From contig JAIPGC010000002.1 of assembly GCA_021736335.1 (NCBI GenBank), positions 1 to 64,000 of the forward strand: 64,000 bases of DNA, in the 5' to 3' direction. The notes under the pieces were generated by a model that was not told where the DNA came from, searched no databases, and was given only the letters and a program-made list of their open reading frames with translations. Shown here one piece after another: positions 26,520 through 35,602 of the stretch. Position numbers and translations under genes: made by a program. Position 1 is the stretch's first letter, and every line of letters starts with the position of its first letter. Origin of the DNA: Acholeplasmataceae bacterium (lineage in GTDB: Bacteria > Bacillota_I > Bacilli_A > Acholeplasmatales > Acholeplasmataceae).

Positions 26520-26828
26520 TTATTTGAATTGGTTAAACCAAGCTGCGACTCTTTCTTTTGGTTGATAACCGCTTTGACGGTCAACTTCTTCACCATCTTT
26601 GTAAAGTACAACTGTTGGTACACTGCGAATACCGACTTCTACAGCTTGATTTCTGTATAAATCAATGTCTAAGCGATAAAACTTTGTATCTGGCATTTCA
26701 GTGCTTAAAGATTCTAATACTGGTTTTAACATTTTACATGGTCCACACCAAGTTGCGAAATATTGTACGACTACTAAACCTTGTTGCCCTATCACGTCTT
26801 GATAAGGTTGTCCTTGATAATCAATCAT
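26520..26828 (-). CDS. trxA: Thioredoxin
   Basis: Cytoplasmic disulfide reductase with 102 residues, the standard size. The active site is ATWCGPCKM (Cys28, Cys31), and the cis-Pro is in IRSVPTVVLYKDG. It donates electrons to MsrA (encoded at 33.4 kb), and possibly to the Trx-CcdA membrane protein at 8 kb. It has its own near-consensus promoter (TTGATA-17-TATAAT) and terminator, so it is monocistronic. Confidence 0.95.
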   Translation of the reverse strand: MIDYQGQPYQDVIGQQGLVVVQYFATWCGPCKMLKPVLESLSTEMPDTKFYRLDIDLYRNQAVEVGIRSVPTVVLYKDGEEVDRQSGYQPKERVAAWFNQFK

Positions 26829-26865
26829 TAAATTTTCCTCATTTCTTTATCATTTATCAATATTT

Positions 26866-26894
26866 ATTATATGCTGAAAGCTTGAATTTATCAA
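26866..26894 (-). promoter_or_regulatory. Promoter of trxA
   Basis: TTGATA (26894-26889), 17-base spacer, TATAAT (26871-26866) on the minus strand. Confidence 0.78.
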
Positions 26895-26904
26895 GCCATT
26901 TGCA

Positions 26905-29226
26905 CTATTTTAGGGTAATTATGGTAACACCATTCAAGCCTTCTCCTTCACCACCAAAACGATGCGTTTTGATGTATGGTGAGGATTTAATATAATCATA
27001 GACTGCTTTTCTCACTGCTCCACTTCCAAAACCGTGAATAATACGCATGGTCTCTAAACCAGAAAGAATGGCAGAATCTAGTGCTTGATCCATTGCTTCT
27101 TTGACCTCATCAAATCGATATCCTCTGAGATCTAACTCAAATTTTGCAGATCTTGCTGGTGTATCTCCAATACTGATTTTTTCAGTCTTAACAGCCTTAT
27201 TAGGCTCTTTTTTTGGTTCTTCTTTTCTCAAATCGTACGATTTAAATACAAGATCAAACTTTCCAAATACCACTCGACAATCATCATTTTTGATGGATTT
27301 TATTTTGCCATATTGTTGATAAGGCAAAATAAACACAAGATCATCTACTTGTAACTCATCTTCAAATGCAACGAGTTTTTCATTATCTTTTTGTTGATTC
27401 AATTTGTATTTGATAGCAGCTATTTCAGGTTTCGAAATTTCATTTTTCTTCTGAAGCATTACAATCATTTCCCTGACTTCATCTTTCAATTCATTATATG
27501 CTTTTTCTTCTTTAGCTCTTACTTTTTCAATGGTTTTATCTTGTTCAGCTAATAAAAGTTCTTTTGAGCGTTGGAATTCTAGCTTAGCATTTCTACTTTC
27601 TTCAATTTCATCAGCAAGATTTTCCTTCTGCTTTTCTATATAAAGCATCTCATCATTGAGTTTTTCCATCACCTTGGCTAGATCTGTTTGTCTACCTTGA
27701 TAGATTGTTTCAGCATCTTGAACAACTTCTTCTTTGAGTCCTAATCTTCTTGCTATCAAAAATGCATGTGATGATCCTGTGGTTCCCATTTGAAGATAAT
27801 AAAGAGGTTTCAAAGTCTTTTTGTCAAAAGCAACACTTGCTGTTGTCATGTTAGGTTGTTCATAAGCATAGCTTTTTAATTCAGAGTAATGTGTTGTAAC
27901 CATCATTCTGATATCAAATGGTTTAAAAGCATTTAAGATTGCGATAGCTAATGAGACACCTTCATTTGGGTCAGTACCGCTTCCTAGTTCATCAAGCAAT
28001 ACCAATGTATTATCCTTTACACCTTCAATCATTGAAATGATTTTATTTAAATGTGATGAAAAAGTAGAAAGTGATTGTAATATGGATTGCTCATCACCAA
28101 TATCTGCAAAAACTTGATCAAAAACAGCGACATTAGAAGCTTCACTTGCTGGTATCAAGATACCACACTGTGTCATCAAAGTCAGTAATCCAACTGTTTT
28201 TAAAGCAACTGTCTTACCTCCAGTATTTGGACCAGTAATCAATAATGTCTTGATATCTTTATTAAGTTCAAGCGTAATTGGTACTGCAGTTTTTTGATCT
28301 AAGAGTGGATGCTTAGCTTTAATTAATGAAATTGTACCAACATCATTGATTTGAGGTTTCATTGCATTCAATTTTAAGGCATATTGTGCCTTTGATGAAA
28401 TAAAATCTAAACCAAGAAACAAATCGAGATTATCTTTTAAGCTTGCATGTGCATTGTGAACTTCTTCGCTTAATGAAGCTATTATTTTCTGTATTTCTTT
28501 TTCTTCATCAACTTTAAGATGCTCAATTAATGCAGTTATTTGTCTTGTTGCTTCAGGTTCTATATAAACTGTTTGTTTACTTGCTGAAAAATCGTGAACA
28601 ACACCCTTAATTTTATTCTTATATGTGTCTTTGACAGGAATACAAAAACGATCATTTCGTTGAACAATGACCAATTCATTTAAATATGCACTATGGTCTA
28701 TAAGAAATTTTTGCAACTTATCTTGGAGTTGCTTGTCTAATCTGGATTTCTCTTTTCTTATCTTTAATAATTCTGGAGTAGCATCATCAAGAATCTGTCC
28801 ATCTTCATCAATTTTTGATTGAATATAATCTAAAAGACTTCGATGCGTATGCATATTCTGAAAATAAGGTGTGAGTGATCGAGCACTAATTTTCAAGCGA
28901 TCAAGTTCTTTATAGTATTTGATAATATCTCTTTCCATCAATAAAAACAAGCGTACATAGAGAAGTTCCTGGATTGAAAACACTCTATCTAAGCTTGCAT
29001 ATTTAAGTAATTCATGTATATCAAAATCTTCAAGAAAAGGTAAAACACCAGCTCTTAAAATAAGGGCGGTCATATCCATGGTTTCATCTAATGCAAGATG
29101 AATTGATTGAAGATCTGTCATGGGTTCTAAATGAATGATTTCATTTCGTATCGTGTCAGATTTTGCATGTTTTGAAATCAATTCAAGTATTTGATTCAAT
29201 TCTAAAGCTTTCATCATAAATCGCAT
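26905..29226 (-). CDS. mutS2: MutS2: endonuclease / ribosome-collision ATPase with Smr domain
   Basis: From the ATG at 29226 (AGGTGG six bases upstream) it has 773 residues; the track start at 29286 would extend over the rnhC promoter. MutS-like ATPase: Walker A TGPNTGGKTVALKT, Walker B VLLDELGSGTDP and MVTTHYSELK; a long coiled coil between residues about 500 and 600 (EKLNDEMLYIEKQKENLADEIEESRN); a KOW-like segment; and a C-terminal Smr domain (LDLRGYRFDEV, IIHGFGSGAVRKAV). It lacks the mismatch-recognition domain of MutS. The family suppresses recombination and, in Bacillus, acts on collided ribosomes. trxA follows it but has its own promoter. Confidence 0.95.
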   Translation of the reverse strand: MRFMMKALELNQILELISKHAKSDTIRNEIIHLEPMTDLQSIHLALDETMDMTALILRAGVLPFLEDFDIHELLKYASLDRVFSIQELLYVRLFLLMERDIIKYYKELDRLKISARSLTPYFQNMHTHRSLLDYIQSKIDEDGQILDDATPELLKIRKEKSRLDKQLQDKLQKFLIDHSAYLNELVIVQRNDRFCIPVKDTYKNKIKGVVHDFSASKQTVYIEPEATRQITALIEHLKVDEEKEIQKIIASLSEEVHNAHASLKDNLDLFLGLDFISSKAQYALKLNAMKPQINDVGTISLIKAKHPLLDQKTAVPITLELNKDIKTLLITGPNTGGKTVALKTVGLLTLMTQCGILIPASEASNVAVFDQVFADIGDEQSILQSLSTFSSHLNKIISMIEGVKDNTLVLLDELGSGTDPNEGVSLAIAILNAFKPFDIRMMVTTHYSELKSYAYEQPNMTTASVAFDKKTLKPLYYLQMGTTGSSHAFLIARRLGLKEEVVQDAETIYQGRQTDLAKVMEKLNDEMLYIEKQKENLADEIEESRNAKLEFQRSKELLLAEQDKTIEKVRAKEEKAYNELKDEVREMIVMLQKKNEISKPEIAAIKYKLNQQKDNEKLVAFEDELQVDDLVFILPYQQYGKIKSIKNDDCRVVFGKFDLVFKSYDLRKEEPKKEPNKAVKTEKISIGDTPARSAKFELDLRGYRFDEVKEAMDQALDSAILSGLETMRIIHGFGSGAVRKAVYDYIKSSPYIKTHRFGGEGEGLNGVTIITLK

Positions 29227-29253
29227 CGTAGGCCACCTATTTCTTAAAAAATA

Positions 29254-29262
29254 TGGTATAAT
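29254..29262 (+). promoter_or_regulatory. Extended -10 promoter of rnhC
   Basis: TGG-TATAAT with the -10 at 29257-29262, giving a leader of about 15 nt before the rnhC start. It lies in the divergent gap to mutS2. Confidence 0.6.
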
Positions 29263-29284
29263 AGATAAAGAGCAGGAGATGTCC

Positions 29285-30142
29285 ATGAAGCACTATACCA
29301 TTTCAGTTAATGAAATTGAACTAGAAAAATTAAACAAAGTCTATCAATATCACCAAATAGAGGATAAGAATCCCTATTTGCTTTTTCATGCTGAACATAA
29401 TGGTATTGATATTTTAGGATATAAAACCGGCAAAGTTTTACTACAAGGAAAAGAAGTTACACATGAACTAGTTTCAATCAAAAATCACCTAAATCGTGAG
29501 GATTATGAAGCTATAGGTTCTGATGAAGTTGGAACAGGTGATGTTTTTGGTCCAATCGTCGTTTGTGCATCATATGCATCAACAAGTGATATCGCTTTTC
29601 TTGAAAGTCTCAATGTAAGAGATTCAAAAAATATGAATGATAAAGAGATCATATCGATTGCACCAAAGATTGCAAAAAAGTTAATTCACTCTTTATTAAT
29701 CCTTCCACCAAGAAAATATAACGATCTTGTTGCACAAGGGTATAATTTAAATAAAATTAAGGCATTGCTTCATAATCAAGCGATCATCAAGACATCATCC
29801 AAATTAAAAACACCAGTTGCTGTGATTGTCGATCAATTTTGCACACCTCAATTATACTTTAATTATATTAAAGATGAAACCCTTATTTACAGAGACATCG
29901 ATTTTCATGTGAGAGCAGAGCAAATACACTTAAGTGTTGCTGCTGCTTCTATCATCGCTAGATATGCCTTTTTAGTCAAAATGGATGAATATGGAAAAAA
30001 ACTAGATGTTGAGTTGCTAAAAGGGGCTAGTAAAGATGTGGATACAATGGTTAAAGATATATATGATTCAAAAGGACTAAAAACGCTGTCTTTAGTCACT
30101 AAAATGAATTTCAAGAATGTTACGAAACAGAATCTAACGTAA
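29285..30142 (+). CDS. rnhC: Ribonuclease HIII
   Basis: Removes RNA from RNA-DNA hybrids. Start chosen at the second ATG (29285) because AGGAG abuts the first one at 29279; this gives 285 residues. An N-terminal TBP-like substrate-binding domain (residues 1-75) precedes the RNase H fold with AIGSDEVGTGDVFGP (metal-binding Asp/Glu), ESLNVRDSKNM, and AVIVDQF; the HIII arrangement D-E-D-E is consistent. Its 3' end overlaps that of rluD by 23 bases, with no terminator between them. Confidence 0.93.
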   Translation: MKHYTISVNEIELEKLNKVYQYHQIEDKNPYLLFHAEHNGIDILGYKTGKVLLQGKEVTHELVSIKNHLNREDYEAIGSDEVGTGDVFGPIVVCASYASTSDIAFLESLNVRDSKNMNDKEIISIAPKIAKKLIHSLLILPPRKYNDLVAQGYNLNKIKALLHNQAIIKTSSKLKTPVAVIVDQFCTPQLYFNYIKDETLIYRDIDFHVRAEQIHLSVAAASIIARYAFLVKMDEYGKKLDVELLKGASKDVDTMVKDIYDSKGLKTLSLVTKMNFKNVTKQNLT

Positions 30143-31037
30143 GTTTATCCAAAAGTTTTTTAAATTCTTTGGGCATATCGGCAGTAAATGTCATATGCTC
30201 TTTTTTTGTCGGATGGAAAAATGTGATTTTTTGAGCATGTAAGTATTGTCCAGTTTTACCAATAACATCTTTAGGTCCATAGATTGGATCACCAACAATG
30301 GGATGATTGATATATGCCATATGAACGCGAATTTGATGAGTTCTCCCTGTTTCTAATAGACAAGTCAGTAATGTGTAGTGTTCAAAGCGATCAACGACTT
30401 TAAAATGGGTTTTTGCTGGTTTTCCTCCACTTGCTACAGTCATTTTCAATCGATTTTTGGGGTGTCTAGTAATTGGTGCATCTATAGTTCCTTCATTTTC
30501 TGTGAACTTACCATAAACTAATGCTATATATTCTCGTTTTATTTTGTGTTCTGATAAATCGTGACTTAAAGCTTGATGTGTGAAATCATTTTTTGCAACA
30601 ACAAGTAATCCAGATGTATCTTTATCAATACGATGGACAATTCCAGGTCTTGCAATACCATTAATGGAGCTTAATTCATCTACTTGGTACAGTAATCCAT
30701 GCACAAGTGTGGGTTCATGATAACTAGAAGCCGGATGAACTACCATACCTTGTGGTTTATTGATGACAAGCAAATCGTCATCTTCATAGACAATATCCAA
30801 ATGCAAATCAACTGCTTCCAAATCCAAACTTTTGGTCTCAATTGCTTGTAATTGTATATGATCATCTAACTTCAGTGTGTGTCCAGTCTTTACTTTCAAT
30901 CCATTGACGAGTACATATCCCTCTTTAATGGCATGTTGAACATAACTCCTGCTTTTTTCTTTGTAATAATGTTCCAAAAGAAAATGATCTAACCTCAATC
31001 CAACAGATTCATGATTGATCTTGATTGATACTGACAT
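30120..31037 (-). CDS. rluD: RluD-type 23S rRNA pseudouridine synthase
   Basis: Start at the ATG 31037 (AAAGGAG upstream), giving 305 residues; the track start at 31109 is inside lspA. An N-terminal S4 RNA-binding domain (RLDHFLLEHYYKEKSRSYVQHAIKEGYVLVNG) precedes the catalytic domain with VINKPQGMVVHPA, GIVHRIDKDTSGLLVVAKN (Asp nucleophile) and ETGRTHQIRVHMAYINHPIVGD. Which rRNA positions it modifies is not certain; RluD-like in Firmicutes usually follow lspA, as here. It is the last gene of the long T-box operon and overlaps the lspA end by 29 bases. Confidence 0.92.
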   Translation of the reverse strand: MSVSIKINHESVGLRLDHFLLEHYYKEKSRSYVQHAIKEGYVLVNGLKVKTGHTLKLDDHIQLQAIETKSLDLEAVDLHLDIVYEDDDLLVINKPQGMVVHPASSYHEPTLVHGLLYQVDELSSINGIARPGIVHRIDKDTSGLLVVAKNDFTHQALSHDLSEHKIKREYIALVYGKFTENEGTIDAPITRHPKNRLKMTVASGGKPAKTHFKVVDRFEHYTLLTCLLETGRTHQIRVHMAYINHPIVGDPIYGPKDVIGKTGQYLHAQKITFFHPTKKEHMTFTADMPKEFKKLLDKLTLDSVS

Positions 31038-31548
31038 TTTGTTTCTCCTTTTTCTTTCGCTTTGGATCAAGGATGAATAAATCAATTGCGAATAAAACAA
31101 TTGCAGCACTTAAAAAGATGTCTGCGAAATTATTATAAAAATTGCTTATATTTACTAAATCTAAAACTGGTGTTAAAAATGGGAAATGAAGAAAATCGAT
31201 GACATAGCCAAACAATGCCCGATCAATAGCATTTCCTAATGTTCCACCTATGAATAAGGATATCGCAATGCTATATACTTTTTTTGTCTTAAAATTAACA
31301 TCTAGGAAAAGATACCCAAAGATAGCAAGTGCAACAATCGTTATGAGCATAAAAAAGATTTGAGCTCCATCAAATATATTAAAAGATGCTCCTGTATTTT
31401 GATGATAACTCAGCTCAATCAATTTTGGAATCAAAACAATATTTGACTGTTGTTCGCTCAAAATTTGAGGTATATAAGCTTGTGCTAATTGTTTTGTGAC
31501 TTGATCGATTAAAATTGAAAAAATGATAATGATTGATCCTATAAGCAT
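31009..31548 (-). CDS. lspA: Lipoprotein signal peptidase (signal peptidase II)
   Basis: Membrane aspartic protease that removes lipoprotein signal peptides. Of 179 residues with four helices. The catalytic pair is present in GNAIDRALFGYVIDFLHF (first Asp) and FYNNFADIFLSAAI (second Asp), with the NTGASFNIF block between. The basic C-terminal tail (KRKKKEKQ) is on the cytoplasmic side. lspA-rluD is a common Firmicutes pairing. It starts 9 bases after the small membrane protein. Confidence 0.95.
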   Translation of the reverse strand: MLIGSIIIIFSILIDQVTKQLAQAYIPQILSEQQSNIVLIPKLIELSYHQNTGASFNIFDGAQIFFMLITIVALAIFGYLFLDVNFKTKKVYSIAISLFIGGTLGNAIDRALFGYVIDFLHFPFLTPVLDLVNISNFYNNFADIFLSAAIVLFAIDLFILDPKRKKKEKQNVSINQDQS

Positions 31549-31557
31549 AACATCCTC

Positions 31558-31953
31558 CTAAAAGACAAGTGATAACACAACAATGCCTAATATCATAAAA
31601 AATAATGCTACAATAGTACTTTCAACTAGTTGAGGTAATTTTGTGTTGATCTCATTGAGTTCTGGATGATAATTTTTCAGTAATTTATAATAGAAGAAAT
31701 AATACAAATAACTCCATCCCATAATCAATAAAACCAATAAAATAGATAATAAAAATGTAAGTTTAGTATATATAAACATATTAATCATTACCAATGCTGG
31801 AATTAAAATGATTAAAATAGAAATTAACAATGCACCAAACACAGATTTAACAACAAGCTTAACTGATGTTTTTTTATCAATCAGTTTAACCAATTTCCCA
31901 AATCTTCTAAAAAAACGAAATACGGAATCAATAACCTTAGTTATACTCTTCAT
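31558..31953 (-). CDS. Uncharacterised three-TM membrane protein
   Basis: I recognise no family. The 131-residue protein has a basic amphipathic N-terminus (FRFFRRFGKLVKLIDKK) and three hydrophobic helices (about 33-58, 62-87 and 108-131). It overlaps the SepM-like gene by 17 bases and lies 9 bases before lspA, so it is translated with the operon. The position between a membrane protease and the lipoprotein peptidase hints at envelope work, but nothing in the sequence shows it. Confidence 0.65.
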   Translation of the reverse strand: MKSITKVIDSVFRFFRRFGKLVKLIDKKTSVKLVVKSVFGALLISILIILIPALVMINMFIYTKLTFLLSILLVLLIMGWSYLYYFFYYKLLKNYHPELNEINTKLPQLVESTIVALFFMILGIVVLSLVF

Positions 31954-32932
31954 TGAGCCATTGCACCGCCTCTTCTAGTGTACTTACCGGAATGACTAAA
32001 AAGGGATATTCACGGTTAGGAATCTCTAATAAATGTGATGCCGGAATAAACATTATATCAACTTTATTGTAGATTGCTGTATACATTTTTTGTGAAATTC
32101 CACCAATTCTACCTACTTCTCCACTCATTTCAATCGTACCTGTCCCAGCAATTTTGACGTTACCAATGTTTATATTTACTAAACTTACATAAATACTAAG
32201 GGTTTGAATTAACCCTCCACTAGGACCACCAATGATTGTATCAAGACCAGGTAAACTAAAGCTCGGACTCGCAGAATCTATGACATAACAAGGATAGAAA
32301 ATCATATATGGATCATCTTCAGTATATGTATATATGACTGTATGATATGTTACATCTTCTCCTATCGTGCGTTTAATTGCGAATTCAACTTCTGGTTCAT
32401 AAGCTAAAGCTTTGAACTCTTCATGTGTAAAGTCCGAATAATTGTGACTATTAATAGCAACAATTTGATCTCCTATTTCTAAACCTTCAATATGTGAAGG
32501 TCTATAATAGACATATAATCCTTCATAATGATAGCTAATACTGACTTCAAAAATCGTTGCACTTGCTAATTCATAAGCTTGAATGATAGATGTTCTCAAG
32601 GACACCATTTTTGATAATTGCCCTTGTTGAAACTCATCTTTCATGGATAAGTCTTGATCACGCTCAGTAATAGGATAGATCAATATAGAATCGTCATCTG
32701 CTAGAATCCAAGACTGAAAAGGAGTAATCGGTGAGTAGGTATATACATAAATCGTATTAAAATTCTCGACCATATCATATCCATCAATTTCTATGGTTTC
32801 CACAACTTGATTAAGCCCACCAGGAGCAATAACTGCCATCTGTGTTGGAGAAACCAAGATGAAAAGCATGTATATATAAGGGAATATGAGAATAATTAAC
32901 AGTCTTTTATATTGCTTAATTAGTTTTAACAT
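31937..32932 (-). CDS. Membrane-anchored PDZ / Lon-type serine protease (YlbL/SepM-like)
   Basis: Protein of 331 residues with an N-terminal membrane anchor (residues 11-31), a PDZ-like domain ([26 protein letters not shown]), and a C-terminal S16 Lon-protease domain. The Ser-Lys dyad is in [13 protein letters not shown] (usually GPSAG in the family) and [13 protein letters not shown] (Lys). The active site faces outside, and relatives cleave peptides or regulate membrane proteins (SepM processes a competence peptide in Streptococcus). It overlaps the comEB stop by 17 bases and its own successor by 17. Substrate unknown here. Confidence 0.85.
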   Translation of the reverse strand: MLKLIKQYKRLLIILIFPYIYMLFILVSPTQMAVIAPGGLNQVVETIEIDGYDMVENFNTIYVYTYSPITPFQSWILADDDSILIYPITERDQDLSMKDEFQQGQLSKMVSLRTSIIQAYELASATIFEVSISYHYEGLYVYYRPSHIEGLEIGDQIVAINSHNYSDFTHEEFKALAYEPEVEFAIKRTIGEDVTYHTVIYTYTEDDPYMIFYPCYVIDSASPSFSLPGLDTIIGGPSGGLIQTLSIYVSLVNINIGNVKIAGTGTIEMSGEVGRIGGISQKMYTAIYNKVDIMFIPASHLLEIPNREYPFLVIPVSTLEEAVQWLNEEYN

Positions 32933-33392
32933 AGCTTAATTCACCAACTTCGATTTGGCGATACTTAACTCCTGATGCATCGAGCATTTTAATTGCTGCT
33001 TTATGTTCTTTTGAATCCTTGTATTTATCTGACTCAAAAACGATTTCCTTAATTCCACTTTGAATGATGAGTTTTGTGCATTCATTGCATGGAAATAGTG
33101 TTACATAAATAGATGACCCTTTTAAATTGGTCGTCGCATTAAGTATAGCATTAGCCTCAGCATGAACAACATATGGATACTTCGTATCCACAAATTCTCC
33201 TTCACTAGCCCATGGAAAAGTTTCGTCACTGCATCCTCTTGGTAAACCATTATATCCTATACCTACTATACGTTTATCAGGGTTGATAATACAAGCTCCA
33301 ACTTGAGTGCTAGGATCTTTACTTCTAAGTGATGATAATTTAGCAACACCCATGAAATATTGGTCCCAGGAAATGTAATCTTTACGCATCAT
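32916..33392 (-). CDS. comEB: dCMP deaminase (ComEB-type)
   Basis: Zinc enzyme converting dCMP to dUMP, feeding thymidylate synthase (thyA at 57 kb). The protein of 158 residues has the zinc-binding [11 protein letters not shown] and PCNECTKLI blocks and the substrate-side [15 protein letters not shown]. It starts 4 bases inside msrA's end (ATGA). Although named from competence operons, the family is metabolic. It is part of the T-box operon. Confidence 0.93.
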   Translation of the reverse strand: MMRKDYISWDQYFMGVAKLSSLRSKDPSTQVGACIINPDKRIVGIGYNGLPRGCSDETFPWASEGEFVDTKYPYVVHAEANAILNATTNLKGSSIYVTLFPCNECTKLIIQSGIKEIVFESDKYKDSKEHKAAIKMLDASGVKYRQIEVGELSYVKTN

Positions 33393-33886
33393 TTTACCTC
33401 CTGTTTAGTTGCTAATCCCAAATTGACATGACAATAACCACCAGGATTCTTTATTAAATAATCTTGGTGATATGCTTCAGCTAAATCATAATCAAGATTT
33501 GGTTTGACTTTAGTTGCTACACGATCGTAATTTTTACCAAAATATTTTTTCATGAAATCAACAATGAGTGGTTCATCATCACTATCATTAAAGTAGATGC
33601 CACTTCTATATTGATGTCCAATATCATGACCTTGTTTGTTGATGCTAAATGGATTAATTATTCTAAAGAAATGATCTAATATCTGTTCTAATGATATGAC
33701 GCTTTCTTCATAAATGACTTTACATGCTTCTGTATGCTTTGCAATACCTTGACATACCTGCTCATATGTAGGATTTTTCATGTTTCCATCCACATAGCCA
33801 ACAGATGTATCAACGACACCTTTTAGTTGATTAAAATAGGCTTCGACACCCCAAAAACAACCACCAGCTAAAACAATAGTCTTCAT
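33389..33886 (-). CDS. msrA: Peptide methionine sulfoxide reductase A
   Basis: Repairs S-methionine sulfoxide using thioredoxin. The catalytic block [11 protein letters not shown] is at the N-terminus, with [11 protein letters not shown] further on and a C-terminal YCHVNLG that could give a resolving cysteine. It has 165 residues, the normal size. Its ATG overlaps the aspS stop by one base (TAATG). An MsrB partner is not in the window. Confidence 0.95.
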   Translation of the reverse strand: MKTIVLAGGCFWGVEAYFNQLKGVVDTSVGYVDGNMKNPTYEQVCQGIAKHTEACKVIYEESVISLEQILDHFFRIINPFSINKQGHDIGHQYRSGIYFNDSDDEPLIVDFMKKYFGKNYDRVATKVKPNLDYDLAEAYHQDYLIKNPGGYCHVNLGLATKQEVK

Positions 33887-35601
33887 TATTTTCCCACCTT
33901 TAATTGTAGTTCATCGAGTTGAATTTGATCAACATCGCTTGGAGCTTGCATCATCATGTCTTTTGCACTTTGAGTTTTTGGAAAAGCAACAACATCTTTG
34001 ATGTTGGATGTATTTGTCATCAGCATGACGACTCTATCAAGCCCTAATGCCAATCCACCATGTGGTGGTGTTCCATACTTTAATGCGTCAACAAAGAAAC
34101 CAAAGCGATGAGCAACATCTTCTTTAGTCAAACCTAAAGTATCAAACATTAATCTTTGAACTTCCTGATTATGGATACGGATTGATCCTCCACCTATTTC
34201 ATAGCCATTTAAGACGATATCATAGGCTTTAGCCATAGCTTCCTTTGGATTGTTTTTTAGAACTTCAGGATCTACAGGAGCTGTAAATGGGTGGTGCTTA
34301 GCATAATATCTTTGTTCTTCCTCATTGTATTCAAGTAGGGGCCAATCAACAACCCATAAAAATTTATAAACATCATTAGGAATCAATTTAAATTCATTTG
34401 CTATAGCTATTCTTAATGCTCCTAATGCTGATGATACTCGATCAAATGAACCAGGAACTAAAAATAAGATATCACCCTGCTTGAGTCCTAATGCATCTTG
34501 TTCTGATTCACTCATGAATTTCACAATACTGCCAGAGATTATACCGTCACTGTTTTTAACATATGCAAGTGCTTCACCATGGTTCTTTTTTACTATGTCG
34601 GTCAGCGCATCAATATTTTTTCTGGTCAGATGACTTCCATTTTCAACAAGTAATCCTTTGACGAAATCTCTATCATTGAAAAAAGGAACATCAATTGTCT
34701 TGAAGAAATGAGAGTAATCCTTAATTAATAATTCATAGCGCATATCAGGTTTATCTGTACCATACTTTTCCATTGCTTCCTGATAAGACATCTGGATGAA
34801 AGGTCTTTGAACTTCGACATTAAGAACCTTTTTGAATGTGTTAACCATAACTTTTTCAACCAATTCTTGAACATCTATTTGTTCAACAAAAGATGCTTCA
34901 ATATCGATTTGAGTAAATTCAGGTTGTCTATCAGCTCTTAAATCTTCATCTCTAAAACAACGGGCAACTTGAAAATACTTTTCAAAACCTGCAATCATGA
35001 AAAGTTGTTTGTAGATTTGAGGTGATTGAGGAAGGGCATAAAATGTACCTGGATATAATCTCGAAGGTACAAGGTAATCTCTAGCACCTTCAGGTGTAGA
35101 TTTACCCAAAATTGGTGTTTCTAATTCATAAAACCCTTCATCAACTAATGTTTGACGAATTGCTTGAGTAATTTGATGTCTTTTAATCATAAAGTTTTGC
35201 ATGACTGGTCTTCTTAAGTCCAGATATCGATATTTTAGTCTTGTATCTTCAAGAGCATCTGTATCATTAGATATAATGATTGGTGGATTTTCTGCAGAAC
35301 TCAAAATAGTGAGTTCAGTAACTTCAACTTCGATATCACCAGTATTTATCCCTTTATTGATGCTTTCTCTTTTTATGACAACACCTTTAGCCTCAATGAC
35401 ATATTCATTTTTAATTTTTAATGCAGTTTCATAATAGGCATTTTCAGGTTTGACAACAAGTTGAGTAATTCCAAATCGGTCTCTTAAGTCAATGAACATG
35501 AGACCACCTAAATTTCTATTTTTAGCAACCCAGCCTTTTAAGTATACTTCTTGATTTAAGTGGCTGCTATTTAATTCATTATTATGATGTGTATATTTCA
35601 T
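33886..35601 (-). CDS. aspS: Aspartyl-tRNA synthetase
   Basis: Class II synthetase, 571 residues, slightly shorter than usual. An N-terminal OB-fold anticodon domain (LKGWVAKNRNLGGLMFIDLRDRFG), motif 2 FRDEDLRADRQPEFTQIDIEAS, a bacterial GAD insertion in the middle, and motif 3 GLALGLDRVVML. It starts 1 base after hisS and shares with it the T-box leader upstream of the GNAT gene. Whether it is discriminating or also charges tRNA-Asn is not decided; no gatCAB is in the window. Confidence 0.96.
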   Translation of the reverse strand: MKYTHHNNELNSSHLNQEVYLKGWVAKNRNLGGLMFIDLRDRFGITQLVVKPENAYYETALKIKNEYVIEAKGVVIKRESINKGINTGDIEVEVTELTILSSAENPPIIISNDTDALEDTRLKYRYLDLRRPVMQNFMIKRHQITQAIRQTLVDEGFYELETPILGKSTPEGARDYLVPSRLYPGTFYALPQSPQIYKQLFMIAGFEKYFQVARCFRDEDLRADRQPEFTQIDIEASFVEQIDVQELVEKVMVNTFKKVLNVEVQRPFIQMSYQEAMEKYGTDKPDMRYELLIKDYSHFFKTIDVPFFNDRDFVKGLLVENGSHLTRKNIDALTDIVKKNHGEALAYVKNSDGIISGSIVKFMSESEQDALGLKQGDILFLVPGSFDRVSSALGALRIAIANEFKLIPNDVYKFLWVVDWPLLEYNEEEQRYYAKHHPFTAPVDPEVLKNNPKEAMAKAYDIVLNGYEIGGGSIRIHNQEVQRLMFDTLGLTKEDVAHRFGFFVDALKYGTPPHGGLALGLDRVVMLMTNTSNIKDVVAFPKTQSAKDMMMQAPSDVDQIQLDELQLKVGK

Positions 35602-35602
35602 G

